DNA from: Marsupella aquatica
Lineage: Eukaryota; Marchantiophyta
Length of the DNA stretch: 64,000 nt
Assembly: GCA_973895155.1 (NCBI GenBank)
Contig: OZ316895.1
Location: 16,120,001 to 16,184,000 of the forward strand
Reading direction: 5' to 3'
The translations under genes were made by a program, and so were the position numbers. The notes below the pieces were generated by a model. That model was given only the letters and a program-made list of their open reading frames with translations, was not told the DNA's origin and ran no database searches. Below are positions 43,021 through 55,244 of the stretch, one piece after another. Each line of letters starts with the position of its first letter. Positions within the stretch are counted from its first letter, which is position 1.

Positions 43021-46000
43021 CAGCTTGGCGCAAATTCTTGTAAAGCTAACTACTAAAAGGCAACGGTTGATCACTAACATCCACACAAAGTGTTGCGCGA
43101 AGAGTCAAACCATAGAAAATAGTCACCATTGATATTCTGTTGAGAGAAGGTTTTTTTCCCTTAAAGGTCATTCCAGGTCGCCTGAATATTGGAAACGAAA
43201 TCGTTAATGCCTTGCGAAAGTCAGATATCACTGCAGAGTAAATAGGGTCGTCCTACTCCTATCTACGACTTCAAATATCCAGGCCACACGGAAATAGCTG
43301 AACCACTCCTGATCAATTTCAGCCAGGCAACCAGTTCCTCTTTAGTGCTTTAAATGGTGGTCACCGGCACGCCATGATATGTAACACCCGTAATCATGCC
43401 CTTGAGGTAGTGAGGTACTAAAATTCTTTGTCATTGGCACAGAGTCGTGTCCAAGTAAGAAGCAGTTATTCAATAAAGCAGGTGAGAATTCAAGGTTGCC
43501 GATAAATGTAACACTGTAGATCCGTTTCTGACAAGAGGGATTCCAAGTTTTATCAATTGAGGGTCGTTTGACAAAAAACCGTGTTTTTGTTATGTACAGG
43601 ATCTTGTGAAGTGTGTCACGTACTGTTCTTCGTAGGGTCATAGCAACTGTTTGACTGTATTGTTTTACGACCAACCAGGGCTAATGATGACCTGCTCATA
43701 TCAGTGGTTTAGTGTCGTTATTATGGCATTGGAATGGTGGTCTCCAGTCAAAGGCGTAGAAACTGCAAGTGCCTTGATCTGATTTGTTATAGTCTGTTCG
43801 CAACTTCTTCTATCATCAGAGAGTATCTGTAAAATGGATACCAGTTGAGAGGGGAAATGACAAAGACTGATCAGAATGTAAACAGGATGACTCCTCTTGT
43901 AACCTCCAATGATTTTGCATGATATTGGCTACAATGCAGCATCGTAAAAATATTAACATCGTGGAGCCCTTCCAGAGGCTAGTTGTGCCTCGTACTCCAC
44001 ACTTTTTTACCCCGGTCAAATATTGTCCCTGTTCAGTAGATTTTTATACCCCAAAATAGCTCTACGTTGAGCGTTGCCCAGGTAATGTGGTTGATTGAGA
44101 CAAGGTGCACGGTTTAGAATCTGGAGAGAAAACTGTCGGCATTTTTGGCCTCACTCGAAACTGAACCACAGTCCCAACAGTAATTTCTACCAGCACGTCA
44201 CAGTGCCATCACGGAGTCTGGAAAGTTCTTACCACCTTTTTCTTTCACTCTAGTCCTCGGAGTATGAGACTTTGGAGTTTAAGATCCAAGGCAGGGCGTG
44301 CAGCATGCCAAATTTCATTTGCAATGGAAATTTGGCAAGGTATCGCTTGGAAATGCTAAGTATTGGGCTCTTTTCGATCCAACATCCTCTTTCGCAATCT
44401 ATTCAAATACTGCAGAGGGCAAATCTCTACAGCTTATTTCTTAGGCCCTCCTGTACTGGTTTTACTAATGTTCAACCGGAGTTTCAAGAAGTAACTAGCA
44501 CGAATAGGTTTTCAAAGTCACGTCAACTGCCACTTTAAAATGTCTCTGAGCAGGAAAAAGTAGCAGTCTGAGAAAATTTAGATTTTGTACATCGATTGAA
44601 ACACAGTGCTTCACCTAAAGCAGACGAACCTTCTGAAAGCCAACAATGAGCGCGGCACTTGGCTCTGTCAAGTGTACGATTGAACTGCCTATAGCAAGGC
44701 GTACTTCACATCTATAGTGGTTGGATTCGTAATGCCTTGAGAGCGCAGCGAGAATCTTGCACAGTGAAGCTAGTACCAAAGGAGCTGGAGGGGGTTCCTG
44801 TAAAACTATGTACACTAGTATGTGGAGAGGATGGTCCAATGCAGTGACGCTGTTCGACGATTGAGGAAACAAAACAATACTTCTGGATCTCGTAATGATT
44901 TCAGCTTTTGTGCTGCCCAGTAGGAGTTTAGTTTGCTGCTCAGTCAGGCTTTAGTTTGTTGGAGTTGGCTAGTTGGGAACTTTTCCTTTGTTTTGTCTCT
45001 TTTATTGGGTTTCCTGTCTGTCGGATCCTGTCTCTGGCACTTTTTGTTGATTGCAGTGTCATATATTTACTTTTCCAGTGACACATGAGGAAGCAAGCTG
45101 GTCCAATGAGATGAGGGTGGTTCTAGGGTACAAATATAATAATTCTGGATCTTGTCTCTTTGAGCGATTCAAGCTTGTTGCAGACTTCCAGTGACACATT
45201 CGGAAAACTATGTGATTAATGATCTTCTGAAGGGATGACGTGCCACCAAATGAACCGCCGTGCCAGTTGTAGGACGTCCTGTGAAACCATGTCAGCACCG
45301 GTTGCAAAAAATCCCACGCATTTAGTAGCTTGGGAGAAAAGATGGTTTGCCTAGAGACAACTAGCAGCAGAACAGGAAAGCTGATTTTCTTTGGACGGGG
45401 ACACTGATTTCATTGGAAGCAGCAGCTACTGATGAGCGAGGGATGGAGGGAGGGAGGGAGGGGATCACGTTTTTCATCTTTTAGGCGCAATTTGGTACAC
45501 ACCAGCAAAGTCTTTACTTTGAACACCAGAAAAATGCGAATCTGGTTGGAAGTCCTAATAATGTCTAGTGAAGTGGTACCCTGTGAAGGAAAAGATATGC
45601 ATGTACGATAACTTTTCTCCATAAAAGCAACTCCGCCTGGTTCAAGTTCAGGCCAACAGATATCACTCCCGCTCCAGCTGGGGGGAGATGCGGAAGGGCA
45701 AGCAATATTATTAAACCAAGACCACTTACAGACATGGGTTATTGGGAAATGTATTCGGGCTGACATGTGATATAATAATTCACAACTCTAGCTGAGGCTT
45801 TGGTTGATGACTGACGAGAGACACGCAAGAACAACCAGGGAAGGTGGGCATTTGGCACTGATCCTTCGAGGGCCTCTCCCCGACATGAGTGAGTACGAGA
45901 ACAGGTGGACCGATTGGTTGATTCAGGCCGATAAGTCCTCAAATCAGAGAGGACAACCCATAATCGCCCCTGAAAGTGCTGTAGCCGTGTACAGCCGTTT

Positions 46001-46811
46001 TACTTTGCTACAGCTAAATCAAACCAACAAGTACTGCTGAACTACTAGCGAAGTGGAAGCAGAGAGCTCATTGCAGATTGAGCGACCAAGCAAAAGCCTC
46101 AAGGAACTGGCTTCGCCAACCAAATTATAATCTCTCTCAGGTGCATCCATGATTACTGGCGAATGAAGGAAGTCGAGTACCTTTATCATCATCATAGTTC
46201 GTTCATTAGTGAGCCACCAGACAGGCACACACTTTGAGGCCGCCATTGTGAAGGAAGAAGCCCATGTATTTTGATTTGTGGGCACAGTCATGATGAGCAT
46301 TGCCCATCATTGCACACACTCATCGGTGAGAGGCGAGAGGCGAGAGAGCAGATGTTTGCACGTACTCACAAATTTATGGAAATCTAGCATAGTCTGTCTG
46401 CAACTGCACGTATCTCACCAGCGAGCCGTGTGCGAGCCGATTGCAGATAGACAACGCACGCTCATCCGCAGTCGTTTGTACAACAACAGCTTCGTTACTC
46501 CCGGCATGCCAGAAATTGTTGGGCTACTGTCTTGTCCATCGCTAGTCAGTAATTGGAGAGAAAGTCATGGGAGCACACGTTGTGGGAGCCCACCACCAGC
46601 CCACCACGTTCTTGTTGCTCAGTCAGAGAATCGGATCCGACTAGGCTTCAAACTATACACCTTATTTGCTTTGGCAACTTCCGGCATCGGTGACATACTC
46701 CTCTTCCACGACAACAAACTTACTTAGTATGACGTTCAAACTATTTTATTCGCTTTGGCAATCTACGGCATCAGTAACATACTCCTCTTTCATTGAGAAC
46801 AAGTTTACTTA
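43021..46811. other. Intergenic region downstream of COG2
   Basis: The first few hundred bases presumably carry the COG2 3' UTR. I see no further gene: open frames up to about 150 codons on either strand lack recognisable motifs. A GGGA microsatellite (GGAGGGAGGGAGGGAGGGG) lies at about 45444-45464 and a GCGAGAG duplication near 46330. Confidence 0.55.
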
Positions 46812-46959
46812 GAGGGATATGGTTACTAGACCCCCTTGTGGAAAAAGTTTGCTTGATCAACCCCTCTATATTTTTCCCCAATCTGGACAGTTGATGGACC
46901 TTTAGATCTTAGATCTGGGCCATTCATAGACCTCAGGGGGTCGATCAAGCAAATACCTC
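46812..46959. mobile_element. Short MULE-like inverted-repeat element 1
   Basis: The 148-bp element starts GAGGGATATGGTTACTAGACCCCC and ends GGGGGTCGATCAAGCAAATACCTC; the ends are imperfect inverted repeats. It is flanked by an exact 9-bp direct repeat, GTTTACTTA (46803-46811 and 46960-46968), the size made by Mutator-family transposases. The left end (GAGGGATATG, then TTTGCTTGATCAACCCC) is clearly related to the larger element at 48730. It has no coding capacity, so it must have been moved by an autonomous partner elsewhere. Confidence 0.8.
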
Positions 46960-47006
46960 GTTTACTTACGATGATGTTTCAAACTTATGGGCAGGAGAAA
47001 AAATTA

Positions 47007-47161
47007 GAGGTATTGGATTGATGGACCCTCAAAATGGAAAATGATATATGTTGGGACCCTGAGTTTTTAGGTATGTTGATTGAAGGTCTATTGATGGTCT
47101 GGATCACTCCAGGGGTCCCATCAGATATCATCATATGGGGATCCATAAAACACATACCTTC
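47007..47161. mobile_element. Short MULE-like inverted-repeat element 2, diverged
   Basis: The 155-bp element starts GAGGTATTGGATTGATGGACCC and ends, read inward on the other strand, GAAGGTATGTGTTTTATGGATCCCC. It is flanked by AAAAAATTA (46998-47006) and AAAAAACTA (47162-47170), a 9-bp direct repeat with one mismatch. An internal AGGTATGTTGATTGAAGGTC near 47069 resembles another terminus, so the structure may be composite. Older than the other two by its divergence. Confidence 0.6.
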
Positions 47162-47170
47162 AAAAAACTA

Positions 47171-48719
47171 CCAGCCCAAAACTAGGTTCAGACTTTGGTC
47201 AAAAGTGGAAAAGCCATGTATTGGTAAGTCCATCACCTTTGATCCCTCAAAACCTGTGTGACCCTGACCAGACCCCAAAGCAAGAAGTTTGAGATGCCCT
47301 AGTAGAGCCCAATCTCATAAAAACTGTCCTTAAGCAAACCCAAAACCTATAAATTGGCTTGGTGGGAACCTGAGCCAACCTTGACTTGGTGAGACCCATA
47401 ACAATGTTTGTCTTTTTTGTCTTTTGAACTCATGCGTTAACAAGTAAAAGGCAATAACACAGATAGGTTAGTCTCATCAAAGTCTCATCAGTTTATTAGG
47501 CACTCCCATCAGTTGTTGTTAATGGTCTTCTAGAATTGGAATCTCTATCAGGAACGGCCATCAGCTGAATTTCCTCTCAGCAGCCTTCCTGAGCTAAAAA
47601 CTTTTCACTCAGCTGACCTGGATGAGTCACTTTTTCACTTGACAACCTTGCTCAGTTGGAAACTTTTCCACTTGGATAACCTCTCTAATACTCCTCTGAG
47701 TCACTTTTTCACTCAATGGCCTTGTAGAGTGAAAATTAATTGGGAAATTTCCACTTGGCTGACCTTTTTGAGCCAGTTTCAACTTGGCAGCCACGCTGAG
47801 TAGGAAGGGTCCACACGCATATGACTGATGAGAGCGACTGATGCTAGATACCGACTAAAGCTAGATACCTGCAACTAATAGCTGATGGGGTTGCAACACT
47901 GATGTCAAAGGGAAACTTTGTTTTGCTCTTGGTGAGGCCCAACCAGCCTGCAACGTCAGCAATATTTTAGCAGTGGGAAAAAGAAAGAAAAGAACATAGA
48001 GTAATGGGAAAACAGCGATAGGGAAGGGTAGGGTTAAGATTCTATCTTGTACACTGGAGTCAAGCATAGGGAAGCGGCAGAGCAGAGAGAGTGCGGCGGT
48101 ACTTTTGTCAATAAAGCCCCTAAGTCGTTAATCTATGTGGTAAAGAGGGATCGTTTGAGATTCAAGTAAAAATGAGACCTAAGCGTATAATGTGACTGGG
48201 CTTTTACATGCAAGTTTGGCTAAACGCAATGAAAAGTACTCAGTGCCTCAGAATGGCTTTGAGTCACCTCCTTTGGCCTGGTCTTAGTAAAGGAGACTCT
48301 CCTATGTGCATAATTGGAGTTGACCTTGTCATCCAATAAGAACTTGAAACAAACATTAAACAATGCTCCAAAACAACAAACTTCATTCGACTATTGGATA
48401 AACGATTTATTGGTCAAAAGAGGCTTATAAGTACGAAGGAAACCAAGCTACTCAACGTGATAAGATCCCTACAAAGTAGTATTCACAAGCACACTGTGCC
48501 TTGCCAATGCAAAAGTCAAACCCCAAGGGAAAATACAATTTAAAAACTCAAGAGACTTTAAAGGAGAGCTTGACCCCTCCTAGAAATAGCAACATTCTTT
48601 GGTTTCCTTAAAGTGTACCATTGCGAGGGACAACGTGTCAGATACGACTATCAGGTATTTCGATCGGAGAATTTCTAACAGTACCTCCTAGTTTTGTTTC
48701 CTTGTTAACCTATTCTTTA
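47171..48719. other. Noncoding stretch between MULE-like elements
   Basis: There is no gene. Around 47580-47800 a loosely repeated phrase (variants of CACTTTTTCACT, CTTGGCTGACC, GAGTCACTTTTTCACT) forms a degenerate low-complexity tract. Confidence 0.5.
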
Positions 48720-48729
48720 GGCAAAATTT

Positions 48730-49226
48730 GAGGGATATGCTTAATAGACACCCTCCTGGATATAGTTTGCTTGATCAACCCCCTGGAAACATTTTTGCCC
48801 CAATCGACCCCCTCTTTATGATCCGTACCCTTTGTTCTTCTATAAGTTATTATAGAGTGAGTTTCTGCCTTATAAAGACCAAATTGGGTCACTTGTCACT
48901 GTAGCCATTTGAACCATGAACTATGCTCAGAATCACAGTGACCGAGCGTTGTCAAGCCGCAACCGTTCCCGGGTCGCAAACTGAACCGTAGGCGTTGAAT
49001 GTTTGTGCCGCTTATACATCGACATTAGGGTTATTCTCATCCGAAGACATTGACATGAATGTCGTGACCCAATTTGGTCTTTATAAGGCAGAAACTCACT
49101 CTATAATAACTTATAGAAGAACAAAGGGTACGGATCATAAAGAGGGGGTCGATTGGGGCAAAAATGTTTCCAGGGGGTTGATCAAGCAAACTATCTCCAG
49201 GAGGGGGTCTATTGAGCATATCCCTC
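48730..49226. mobile_element. MULE-like element 3 with 163-bp terminal inverted repeats
   Basis: The 497-bp element has arms 48730-48892 and 49064-49226 that pair over 163 bp without indels. I count three mismatches, all near the outer end. The spacer is 171 bp. The flanks are an exact 10-bp direct repeat, GGCAAAATTT (48720-48729 and 49227-49236). Long inverted termini plus a 9-11-bp target duplication are typical of Mutator-like elements. The termini start GAGGGATATGC, related to element 1. It encodes no transposase, so it is a non-autonomous (MITE-like) copy, and the high arm identity suggests recent insertion or gene conversion. A transcript through it would fold into a long double-stranded stem. 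Confidence 0.88.
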
Positions 49227-49236
49227 GGCAAAATTT

Positions 49237-52200
49237 TCTATGATTCTCCTCATAGGGTGACATTTGCATAAATAAGAAACACTTGGGTACATTTCAAATT
49301 TTATTGGATTCTATCCAGTGTATGATCAGCTGCTTTTAAACTAGGGGGTGACAGAAATTATGTTTACATAAAAAAATCCTGCGCAAAGCCCTAAAATCCG
49401 TCAAGATCTGGCAGAAAATTGACACCTTTTGCATTATCTATTCAAATTAGGATATCATAGATAAGGCAATGTTTCTAAAATTGTTGCTAAGCTTGTCCAG
49501 CCCCTACCCTTCTGTTGCCATCAATTGATATTTCTAACCCTCCATTCTCCTCATACACTTCTTGCCCCACTCTTCCCCAAGCCTGTCCCTCCCTTCCATA
49601 TCTTTTTCTCTTTCCTTTCCTCAAAATTCATTGCTCCTTTGCCCTAGAACATAATAGATCAAGTGTATACCCCTTCACTTCTCTCTCCTCCACTCATCCT
49701 TTCTATATTCCAAACGAACATTTCTCTTTCTAAGGGGCCTCACTTTATGAAGCCCCTGCAACATTTGTAGGTCTCTTATACAGACCCTAAAACTTAAGAA
49801 AACAAAGTTTGTTTGTAATTTTACCCTGTTAATTTGGAGTCTTCTTAAATTTGGTTTTTAAAACCCAGTCTTTATATACAAGTCTCAATATTGGATCTCA
49901 AAGATCCTAATTTGTTTCACAAAAACTTTGAAGTCTTTTGGTAGACCAATTAGATGACCCTATGATGTGTTGCATGTGATGTGCCATTTTGTGGAAGAGA
50001 GGCCCCCAAGGTCTCCATCACCACCTACCTTGTACTAGGGCCCCAACCCAGGGTCCGACTGCTGACCTTTTTTCTGGTAGTTTTTGTCATCTGCCTTGTA
50101 ACGCACTCACTGCCTCCGGCACCCGTGGCTCTCAAGCAATCGCCTGTTGTCCCTAGGTTGCAACAAAGGCCTCGGGGGGTTAACTTAGTGTATATTTTGG
50201 GGTACCACGTGCGATCCTAGCCTAATATAAACACACCTATTTTATAATGGGAATATTCCAAAAACATTCTCTATTTTCAATATTAATGACCTATTTTACT
50301 TTATAAAAGGTATATATTAGAGAATATTCTATAAATACTGGTCTATAATACCTTCTTTTGCTTCCTACGCTTTTAAAAAATTTAACTAATTTCTATGAAA
50401 AATACTTATTTTGGATCACACGTGGTTCCTAAGATTTTTGATAGTCAACCCCCCGAGACAAAGGCACAACCAGCGTGCCGCCAAAATGGCATCTAAGGAC
50501 CCCCCATACGGTGCTGAACTTCAAGTTGAAAGCCAACCATCCTCCCCTAACACTTTCCCCGTGAAATACATTATTTAGTGTTTAGCACTACTCTTTGATG
50601 TACTGCAGTAAAAGAAATATAGACTAATCTGAACTGACACAATAGTCTGATGTCTGATAGCTTGGTGGGGATTCTTAAACATGTACTCCCCTCATACACA
50701 TTTTTGGGGATTTGCCTCCCTTGGTCAGCTTTGGACCTGTATCTAGTCGCAATGATGACCTCTGGCCCTTAACTCTTTTGGTGATGCTTCTTATTCAGCT
50801 ACTTATAGCATTGTGAGCTCATGGTGCTACTAAGAACATCCACTGCTGACCACCTTGCTTAAGGTGCCTTCTTAAAGTTAGGAGGTGTTGCGATGAATCC
50901 AAGACATACATAGGAAAGACAAATGAGTTGATCTACAATATATTTATGCAACAATGCTATACATCACAACATGTGAATGCTTTTGTTGTTGCCCTTACAA
51001 AGCTGATTTCTAAAGCAAAAGAAATAAACACACTGGATTGCCCTAAAAACAAGATGGTTGCCTTCTATTATTATAAAACATATTGAGGGGCACTATGAAT
51101 GGAAGGCCTGCCCTGGTGGTCTGTACTGAGAAGGCCTTTGGAATAAACAAGAGCTCTGCTGCCCTTTCCTCAGTTCTTTGAAAGAATGGAAAACCTTCAG
51201 TGTTGTGTTTGCAGTGCCAGCACAAAGTTGTAGAGTCTGCAAATATGCGTGAAGTACTTGCGCAAATCAGGGCATTGTGCTCAAAGAGTGCCTGGGCACT
51301 CTAATCTGAGTGGCTGCTTCCATGTGTTCTAAATACCTACACCTGAAGTTGTCACACAACCTGCAGCTGTCATGCAACCTGAAGTTGTCAATGCACCTCA
51401 AACACAAGCCCTTAGCTCAAACACAAGCCCTTAGCTCAAACACAACAGTCTCTGTTTGAGCAAAAAAAAACATCATTGTTAACATACCCCAGTTTTGTCA
51501 ACTAATTTGAAAATACTACCTCTATGTTTAGGAAGACAAATCCTTTTGATGTTAGTCAAAATGGGGTCTAGTTTAGTTTCATGGCCCACAGAGGACATTA
51601 TGGCCCATGTATGCCTCCCAGGAAATCAAGACAACTACAACGCAGCATTGATGAACTTGAATTTGGTCTTCGTCCGTGGGCGCATAGTGAGGTCCCCATC
51701 GCTTTGAATGACAATCATGAAGAGGAATGATGAGGAAACTAAGAATGCAGCCGAGGCCTACCCGGGCACAATTAGCTCCCACACCCAGACTCCAGAACAG
51801 AACAGGTGGCTCCAACACATGATGCCCAGCAGATTCCACCCCAACTGGGACGACACTGAGTCAACCAAAGCTTCTCCGACTGACAGAAGCGCACGTACAG
51901 ACAGAAACTGACTAGCGCTGGACCTTAGAGTTTCAATTTCTACCTTAAACTTTGGTTTAGGTGGTTTAGGTGGCACACGAGACAGTGGCAGTTCATTTTG
52001 TTGTTCTTACATTTGTTTTGGGACTTTGGAGGGGATTCACGATTGGAGGTTCGATAGGGACCCTTGGCCCGACTACTGCTCTCTCCCCTCCGGGATGGTT
52101 TTTCTTTGTTGCCCCCTTTTTTTGGCCATTAGGCCGCTGTGTTCTCCCTCCCGGGTGGTTGTTGCCCCCGGCTCTTTTAAACACTTTATTTAATAAAAAA

Positions 52201-52339
52201 ATTTAAATTTTTAAAAAGAGTATGGACATCTTTGTTGAAGGAGTGAGACAAAGCAAAAAACAATTCCTACATTGATCGTTTGGTTCTTTCAATTACCAGC
52301 ATGCAATTGTTCATAGATTGAAGCATATCTAGCTCATAA
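49237..52339. other. Intergenic repeat-rich region
   Basis: I found no gene. Contents are a dispersed repeat (49770-50020), AT-rich DNA around 50220-50400, and two exact copies of CAAACACAAGCCCTTAGCT at about 51399-51437. The plus-strand frame at 51960-52206 is Trp/Phe/Pro-rich without a recognisable domain. Confidence 0.5.
49770..50020 (+). repeat. Dispersed repeat (related copies at about 60395-60605 and 60690-60800)
   Basis: Shared landmarks in order are AAGTCTCAA.ATTGGAT.T.AAAGA.CC, TTGTT/TTGT with an A-rich tract, AAGTCTT, ACCAAT.A..TGACCCTAT, ATGTG.AC.TTTTGTGGAAG and CCCCCAAG. Identity is about 70-75% by eye. A third, shorter copy reads TTATGATTTTCAAAATTGGATTATAATACCCCCAATGTT in two blocks near 60720. 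The family is unknown. Confidence 0.55.
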
Positions 52340-52990
52340 CCCGTGCCTGTGCATGCCATGGGTCACGATCTCCGATGTACAGAGCATGGGTCCACTGCTA
52401 GAGTTATCCAAGCATGGGTCCATTGCAAAATTTATACAAGCACAGGTCCACTGCTAAATTTATCCAAGCATGGGCCCAATGCTAAAATGAAACCAAGCAT
52501 AAGTGTGCTACTAAAATTACTGGAGCAGGGCAATTATGCATATCAACTTTTAAGTACATTGGCACTTAAGATGTACTGCCACTGTTTTTTTGTATTTATA
52601 AAAATGCCACAGTTTCAGTATATAGTTCCCCTGTTACTTTGGTAGACTTGTCATCTATGTATCAAACAATGTCATTTTTAGAAATACACAAAAAAACAGT
52701 GGCATTATTGTCAATTAGAACATCTTTAGTGGAAAAGTGTTTTAAAGTTGTTACGCATATATGGGTCTGTTGCTAAAACTGAGCATGGATCCACTCCTAA
52801 AATTAGTGGAGCATTCATTTGCTAGAATTAGTTGAGCATGGATGTCCTCTTAAATTTAGCTAAGCGTGGGTCCACTACTAAAATTAGCCTAAGCGTCCAC
52901 TACTAAAATTAGCCTGAGCTAGGGCCAACATGCATGGGTTTGCTACTAACATTTAGCCGACCATGGGTACATTTATAAAACTGAGTTGTT
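52340..52990 (+). repeat. Degenerate minisatellite (AGCATGGGTCCACTGCTAAA) interrupted by a fold-back insert
   Basis: Roughly 30-37-bp units built on GCATGGGTCCACTGCTAAAATT.ATC.A recur about five times at 52383-52520 and again at 52755-52980. Between the two blocks lies an inverted repeat at 52560-52735, listed separately. The split suggests one array was interrupted by an insertion. Confidence 0.7.
52560..52735. mobile_element. Fold-back element inside the minisatellite
   Basis: The left arm at about 52578-52607 (GCCACTGTTTTTTTGTATTT, then ATAAAAATG) pairs with 52673-52703. Outer flanking blocks (CACTTAAGATGT and its complement near 52716-52733) also pair, with a gap. No clear target duplication was found. 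It is probably a small MITE of unassigned superfamily. Confidence 0.55.
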
Positions 52991-53433
52991 TTTTCATTTG
53001 CATTTTGAACCATGATTTTTTTTGCACAAAACATGCAGTTATGTGACTGGCCTGGTGTGAGTTTTTCTGTCCCAACTGTTCACTTTTGCAAGGGAACCCT
53101 GTGCCTTAAATCCTAGTTTTTAATCTTCACAATGTGTCCGGTAGCACAAAAGGGATCTCCCATGGACCTCCCAATTACTGACCTAAAGGCCTAGCAATCA
53201 ACTATGGGTCTTTAGCACCTCGGTTTAGCACAAGGTGCAACTAGCACCCCTCAAGGTCACCACCCCTTAGGATGACATTGAGCTTTGGAAGCCACCTACC
53301 TTCCCATACTTCTACTTAGATTGTCAACTTAAGGCTTTCCCCACAAGTAGCCAGCACACTAGCCTGGGTAGTAACTTGAAGGGGATTGTCAACTTGATTT
53401 CAAGGTCTTTGATGGGCAGGTGAAGGTACATCG

Positions 53434-53498
53434 CTCATATATGCTTCCAAGGACATGCCAGCCCCTGGACCGACTTTGGTTTCTTATCCTTGGCCCCC
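53434..53498 (+). repeat. Dispersed repeat copy B (mate at 335-399)
   Basis: Same skeleton as the mate, including GGACCGACTTTGGT. It lies about 300 bp outside the Ty1/copia element. It may be part of the DNA into which that element inserted. Confidence 0.5.
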
Positions 53499-53806
53499 AA
53501 TCGAATGGCTTCACAATGTCCGTTTGGCACGCCCTCTTATTTCAGGTAAGCATTAGAATGCTGATCAAAACAAGGTCTCATAAATTTCAAACAGAATTTG
53601 GTGCTAAATGTTATGTCCGCATATATTAGTGCTTGGGTCTAGTGGTCCTTGCGTGCCCTGTAACCATTACTCAGGCGAGGGCAGCCAGGCACGAGTCCTT
53701 GCGTAACATTTTTGGGTCCAAACATGGCCTGCACCACTCATTACTACCTCCACTGCGGCGTATCAGTTGAGTTGCGCTCTGGCTCTTCAGTCCAGGTGCA
53801 GAGTCC

Positions 53807-54138
53807 TGTTAAACTATGACGTCTTCCTTCATGACGATCCAATCATTACTCATTCCATGCACACGTAGTCGACACAATCTCTACGTGGTTCACCTCTTCT
53901 CCAAGGTTACGTCCACACGAACACTCAAGCTTTACTTCAAGAGTAGACGAACACACATGCTCTCCCTCTTCTTCAAGTTGCTCCGTTACAATGAGTAAGC
54001 ACCACACACCAGCGGCTTACACTAGCCCTGGTATATACAAGGTCACACACGACTAACCTAACCTCAGCTAAGATCCTAACTTTGGTTAGCCTAAGTGCCG
54101 TAACCTATGAGTCACAAGACTAAGAGCAATCCTTAACA
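53807..54138 (-). repeat. 3' LTR of the copia element
   Basis: 332 bp, starting and ending TGTTAA...TTAACA. Against the 5' LTR I count nine substitutions and one 5-bp indel (CTAAG present here), about 97% identity. A TATATA box lies at 54032-54037. Confidence 0.95.
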
Positions 54139-54151
54139 AACTCCCCCTTGA
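54139..54151 (-). other. Polypurine tract
   Basis: Minus-strand AAGGGGGAGTT abuts the 3' LTR. This is the position and composition needed to prime plus-strand DNA synthesis. Confidence 0.88.
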
Positions 54152-54342
54152 CTCTAGTATTGGGGACTACAATTTCTGCTATCCATATGAGATACTCAGC
54201 GGGAAATTCTAGACAATCACCTAAAACCATAGGTGTCCCCCTAAAAACCATTTAAGGTTAACTAAGGGTTAACTAGAATTAAGCCGTAGCCATAACAGGA
54301 TTGAGTAACCCATATACAGAAATTACATATTGTTAAGTTACT

Positions 54343-55244
54343 CTACTTGTGTTGCAAATGCAAAACTTGCAAGGTAGCACGGTGTCTTGAGTAACTCTCC
54401 AAAAGAATCACTTTGGTAAAAGCATCAGCCGGGTTGAGCTTTCCATCAATCTTGACTAGCTCAAACATTTTATCAGACACTGCTTGCCTAATAAAATGGT
54501 ACCTGATGTCAATGTGTTTCACCCTGCTATCCATAACCTGGTTAATAGCTAGGTGAAGCGCACTCTAGCTGTCACAATGAAGAGCCATTTTTCCATGCTC
54601 CAATCCCATCTCAGTGACAGCTTATCCAACCAAATTGCTTCCTTTGCTGCTTCTGCTGCTGCAACATATTCTGCTTCTGTAGTAGACTGAGATACACACT
54701 TCTGCAAGGTAGATCTCCAACTTATGCATCCTCCTCCAAGAGTAAACACATACCCAGTCGTTGACCTTCTTGTTTCCAGACAGCCTCCGTAGTCAGAATC
54801 TACATAGCCAACCAAATATTTGGTTTTGTTTGATCTACTATCAAACAACAGACCATAGTCTATGGTGCCCTTAAGATACCTGAGAATCCACTTCACAGCC
54901 TCCCAATGTACCTTCCCTAGATTTGACATGAATCTACTCACTTTGCCCATTGCTAGGGCTATATCAGGCCTGGTACATGTCATCAAATACATTAGATTGC
55001 CCACTGCCTTCTCATAAGGAACCTTAGTCATCAAGCCTCTCTCAACTGGATCCGTGGGGCAGAAAGCCGATGATAACTTGAAATGTGGAGCCAAAGGAAT
55101 ACTTACTGGCTTACAATTTTCCATGTTGAATCTTGCAAGTACCTTTTCAGCATACTTGCCTTGATTCAGCCACAACTGTCCAGTTTCAAAGTTCCTCGTA
55201 ATCTCCATACCTAAGATCCTCTTGACTTTCCCAAGATCCTTCAT
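54343..55244 (-). pseudogene. Copia RT C-terminus and RNase H, broken
   Basis: The main frame (55244-54549) starts MKDLGKVKRILGMEI and continues through TRPDIALAMGKVSRFM and LRYLKGTIDYGL. RNase H blocks are YVDSDYGGCLETRRSTTG, ISWRSTLQKCVSQSTTEAEY and AAKEAIWLD. A frame break near 54549 separates it from the tail (54534-54343), which holds HIDIRYHFIRQ and the KLNPADAFTK end signature. It degrades the RNA template in the reverse-transcription cycle when intact. Confidence 0.9.

Noticed and set aside
48710-49243. Two near-identical 60-codon peptides on opposite strands
   Set aside because: They are the two arms of one transposon's inverted repeat, not a gene pair.
53637-53806. Possible second SINE, from GGTCTAGTGGT and GCACGAGTCC motifs
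   Set aside because: The B-box match is poor, and no tail or target duplication is visible. It is only DNA flanking the copia element.
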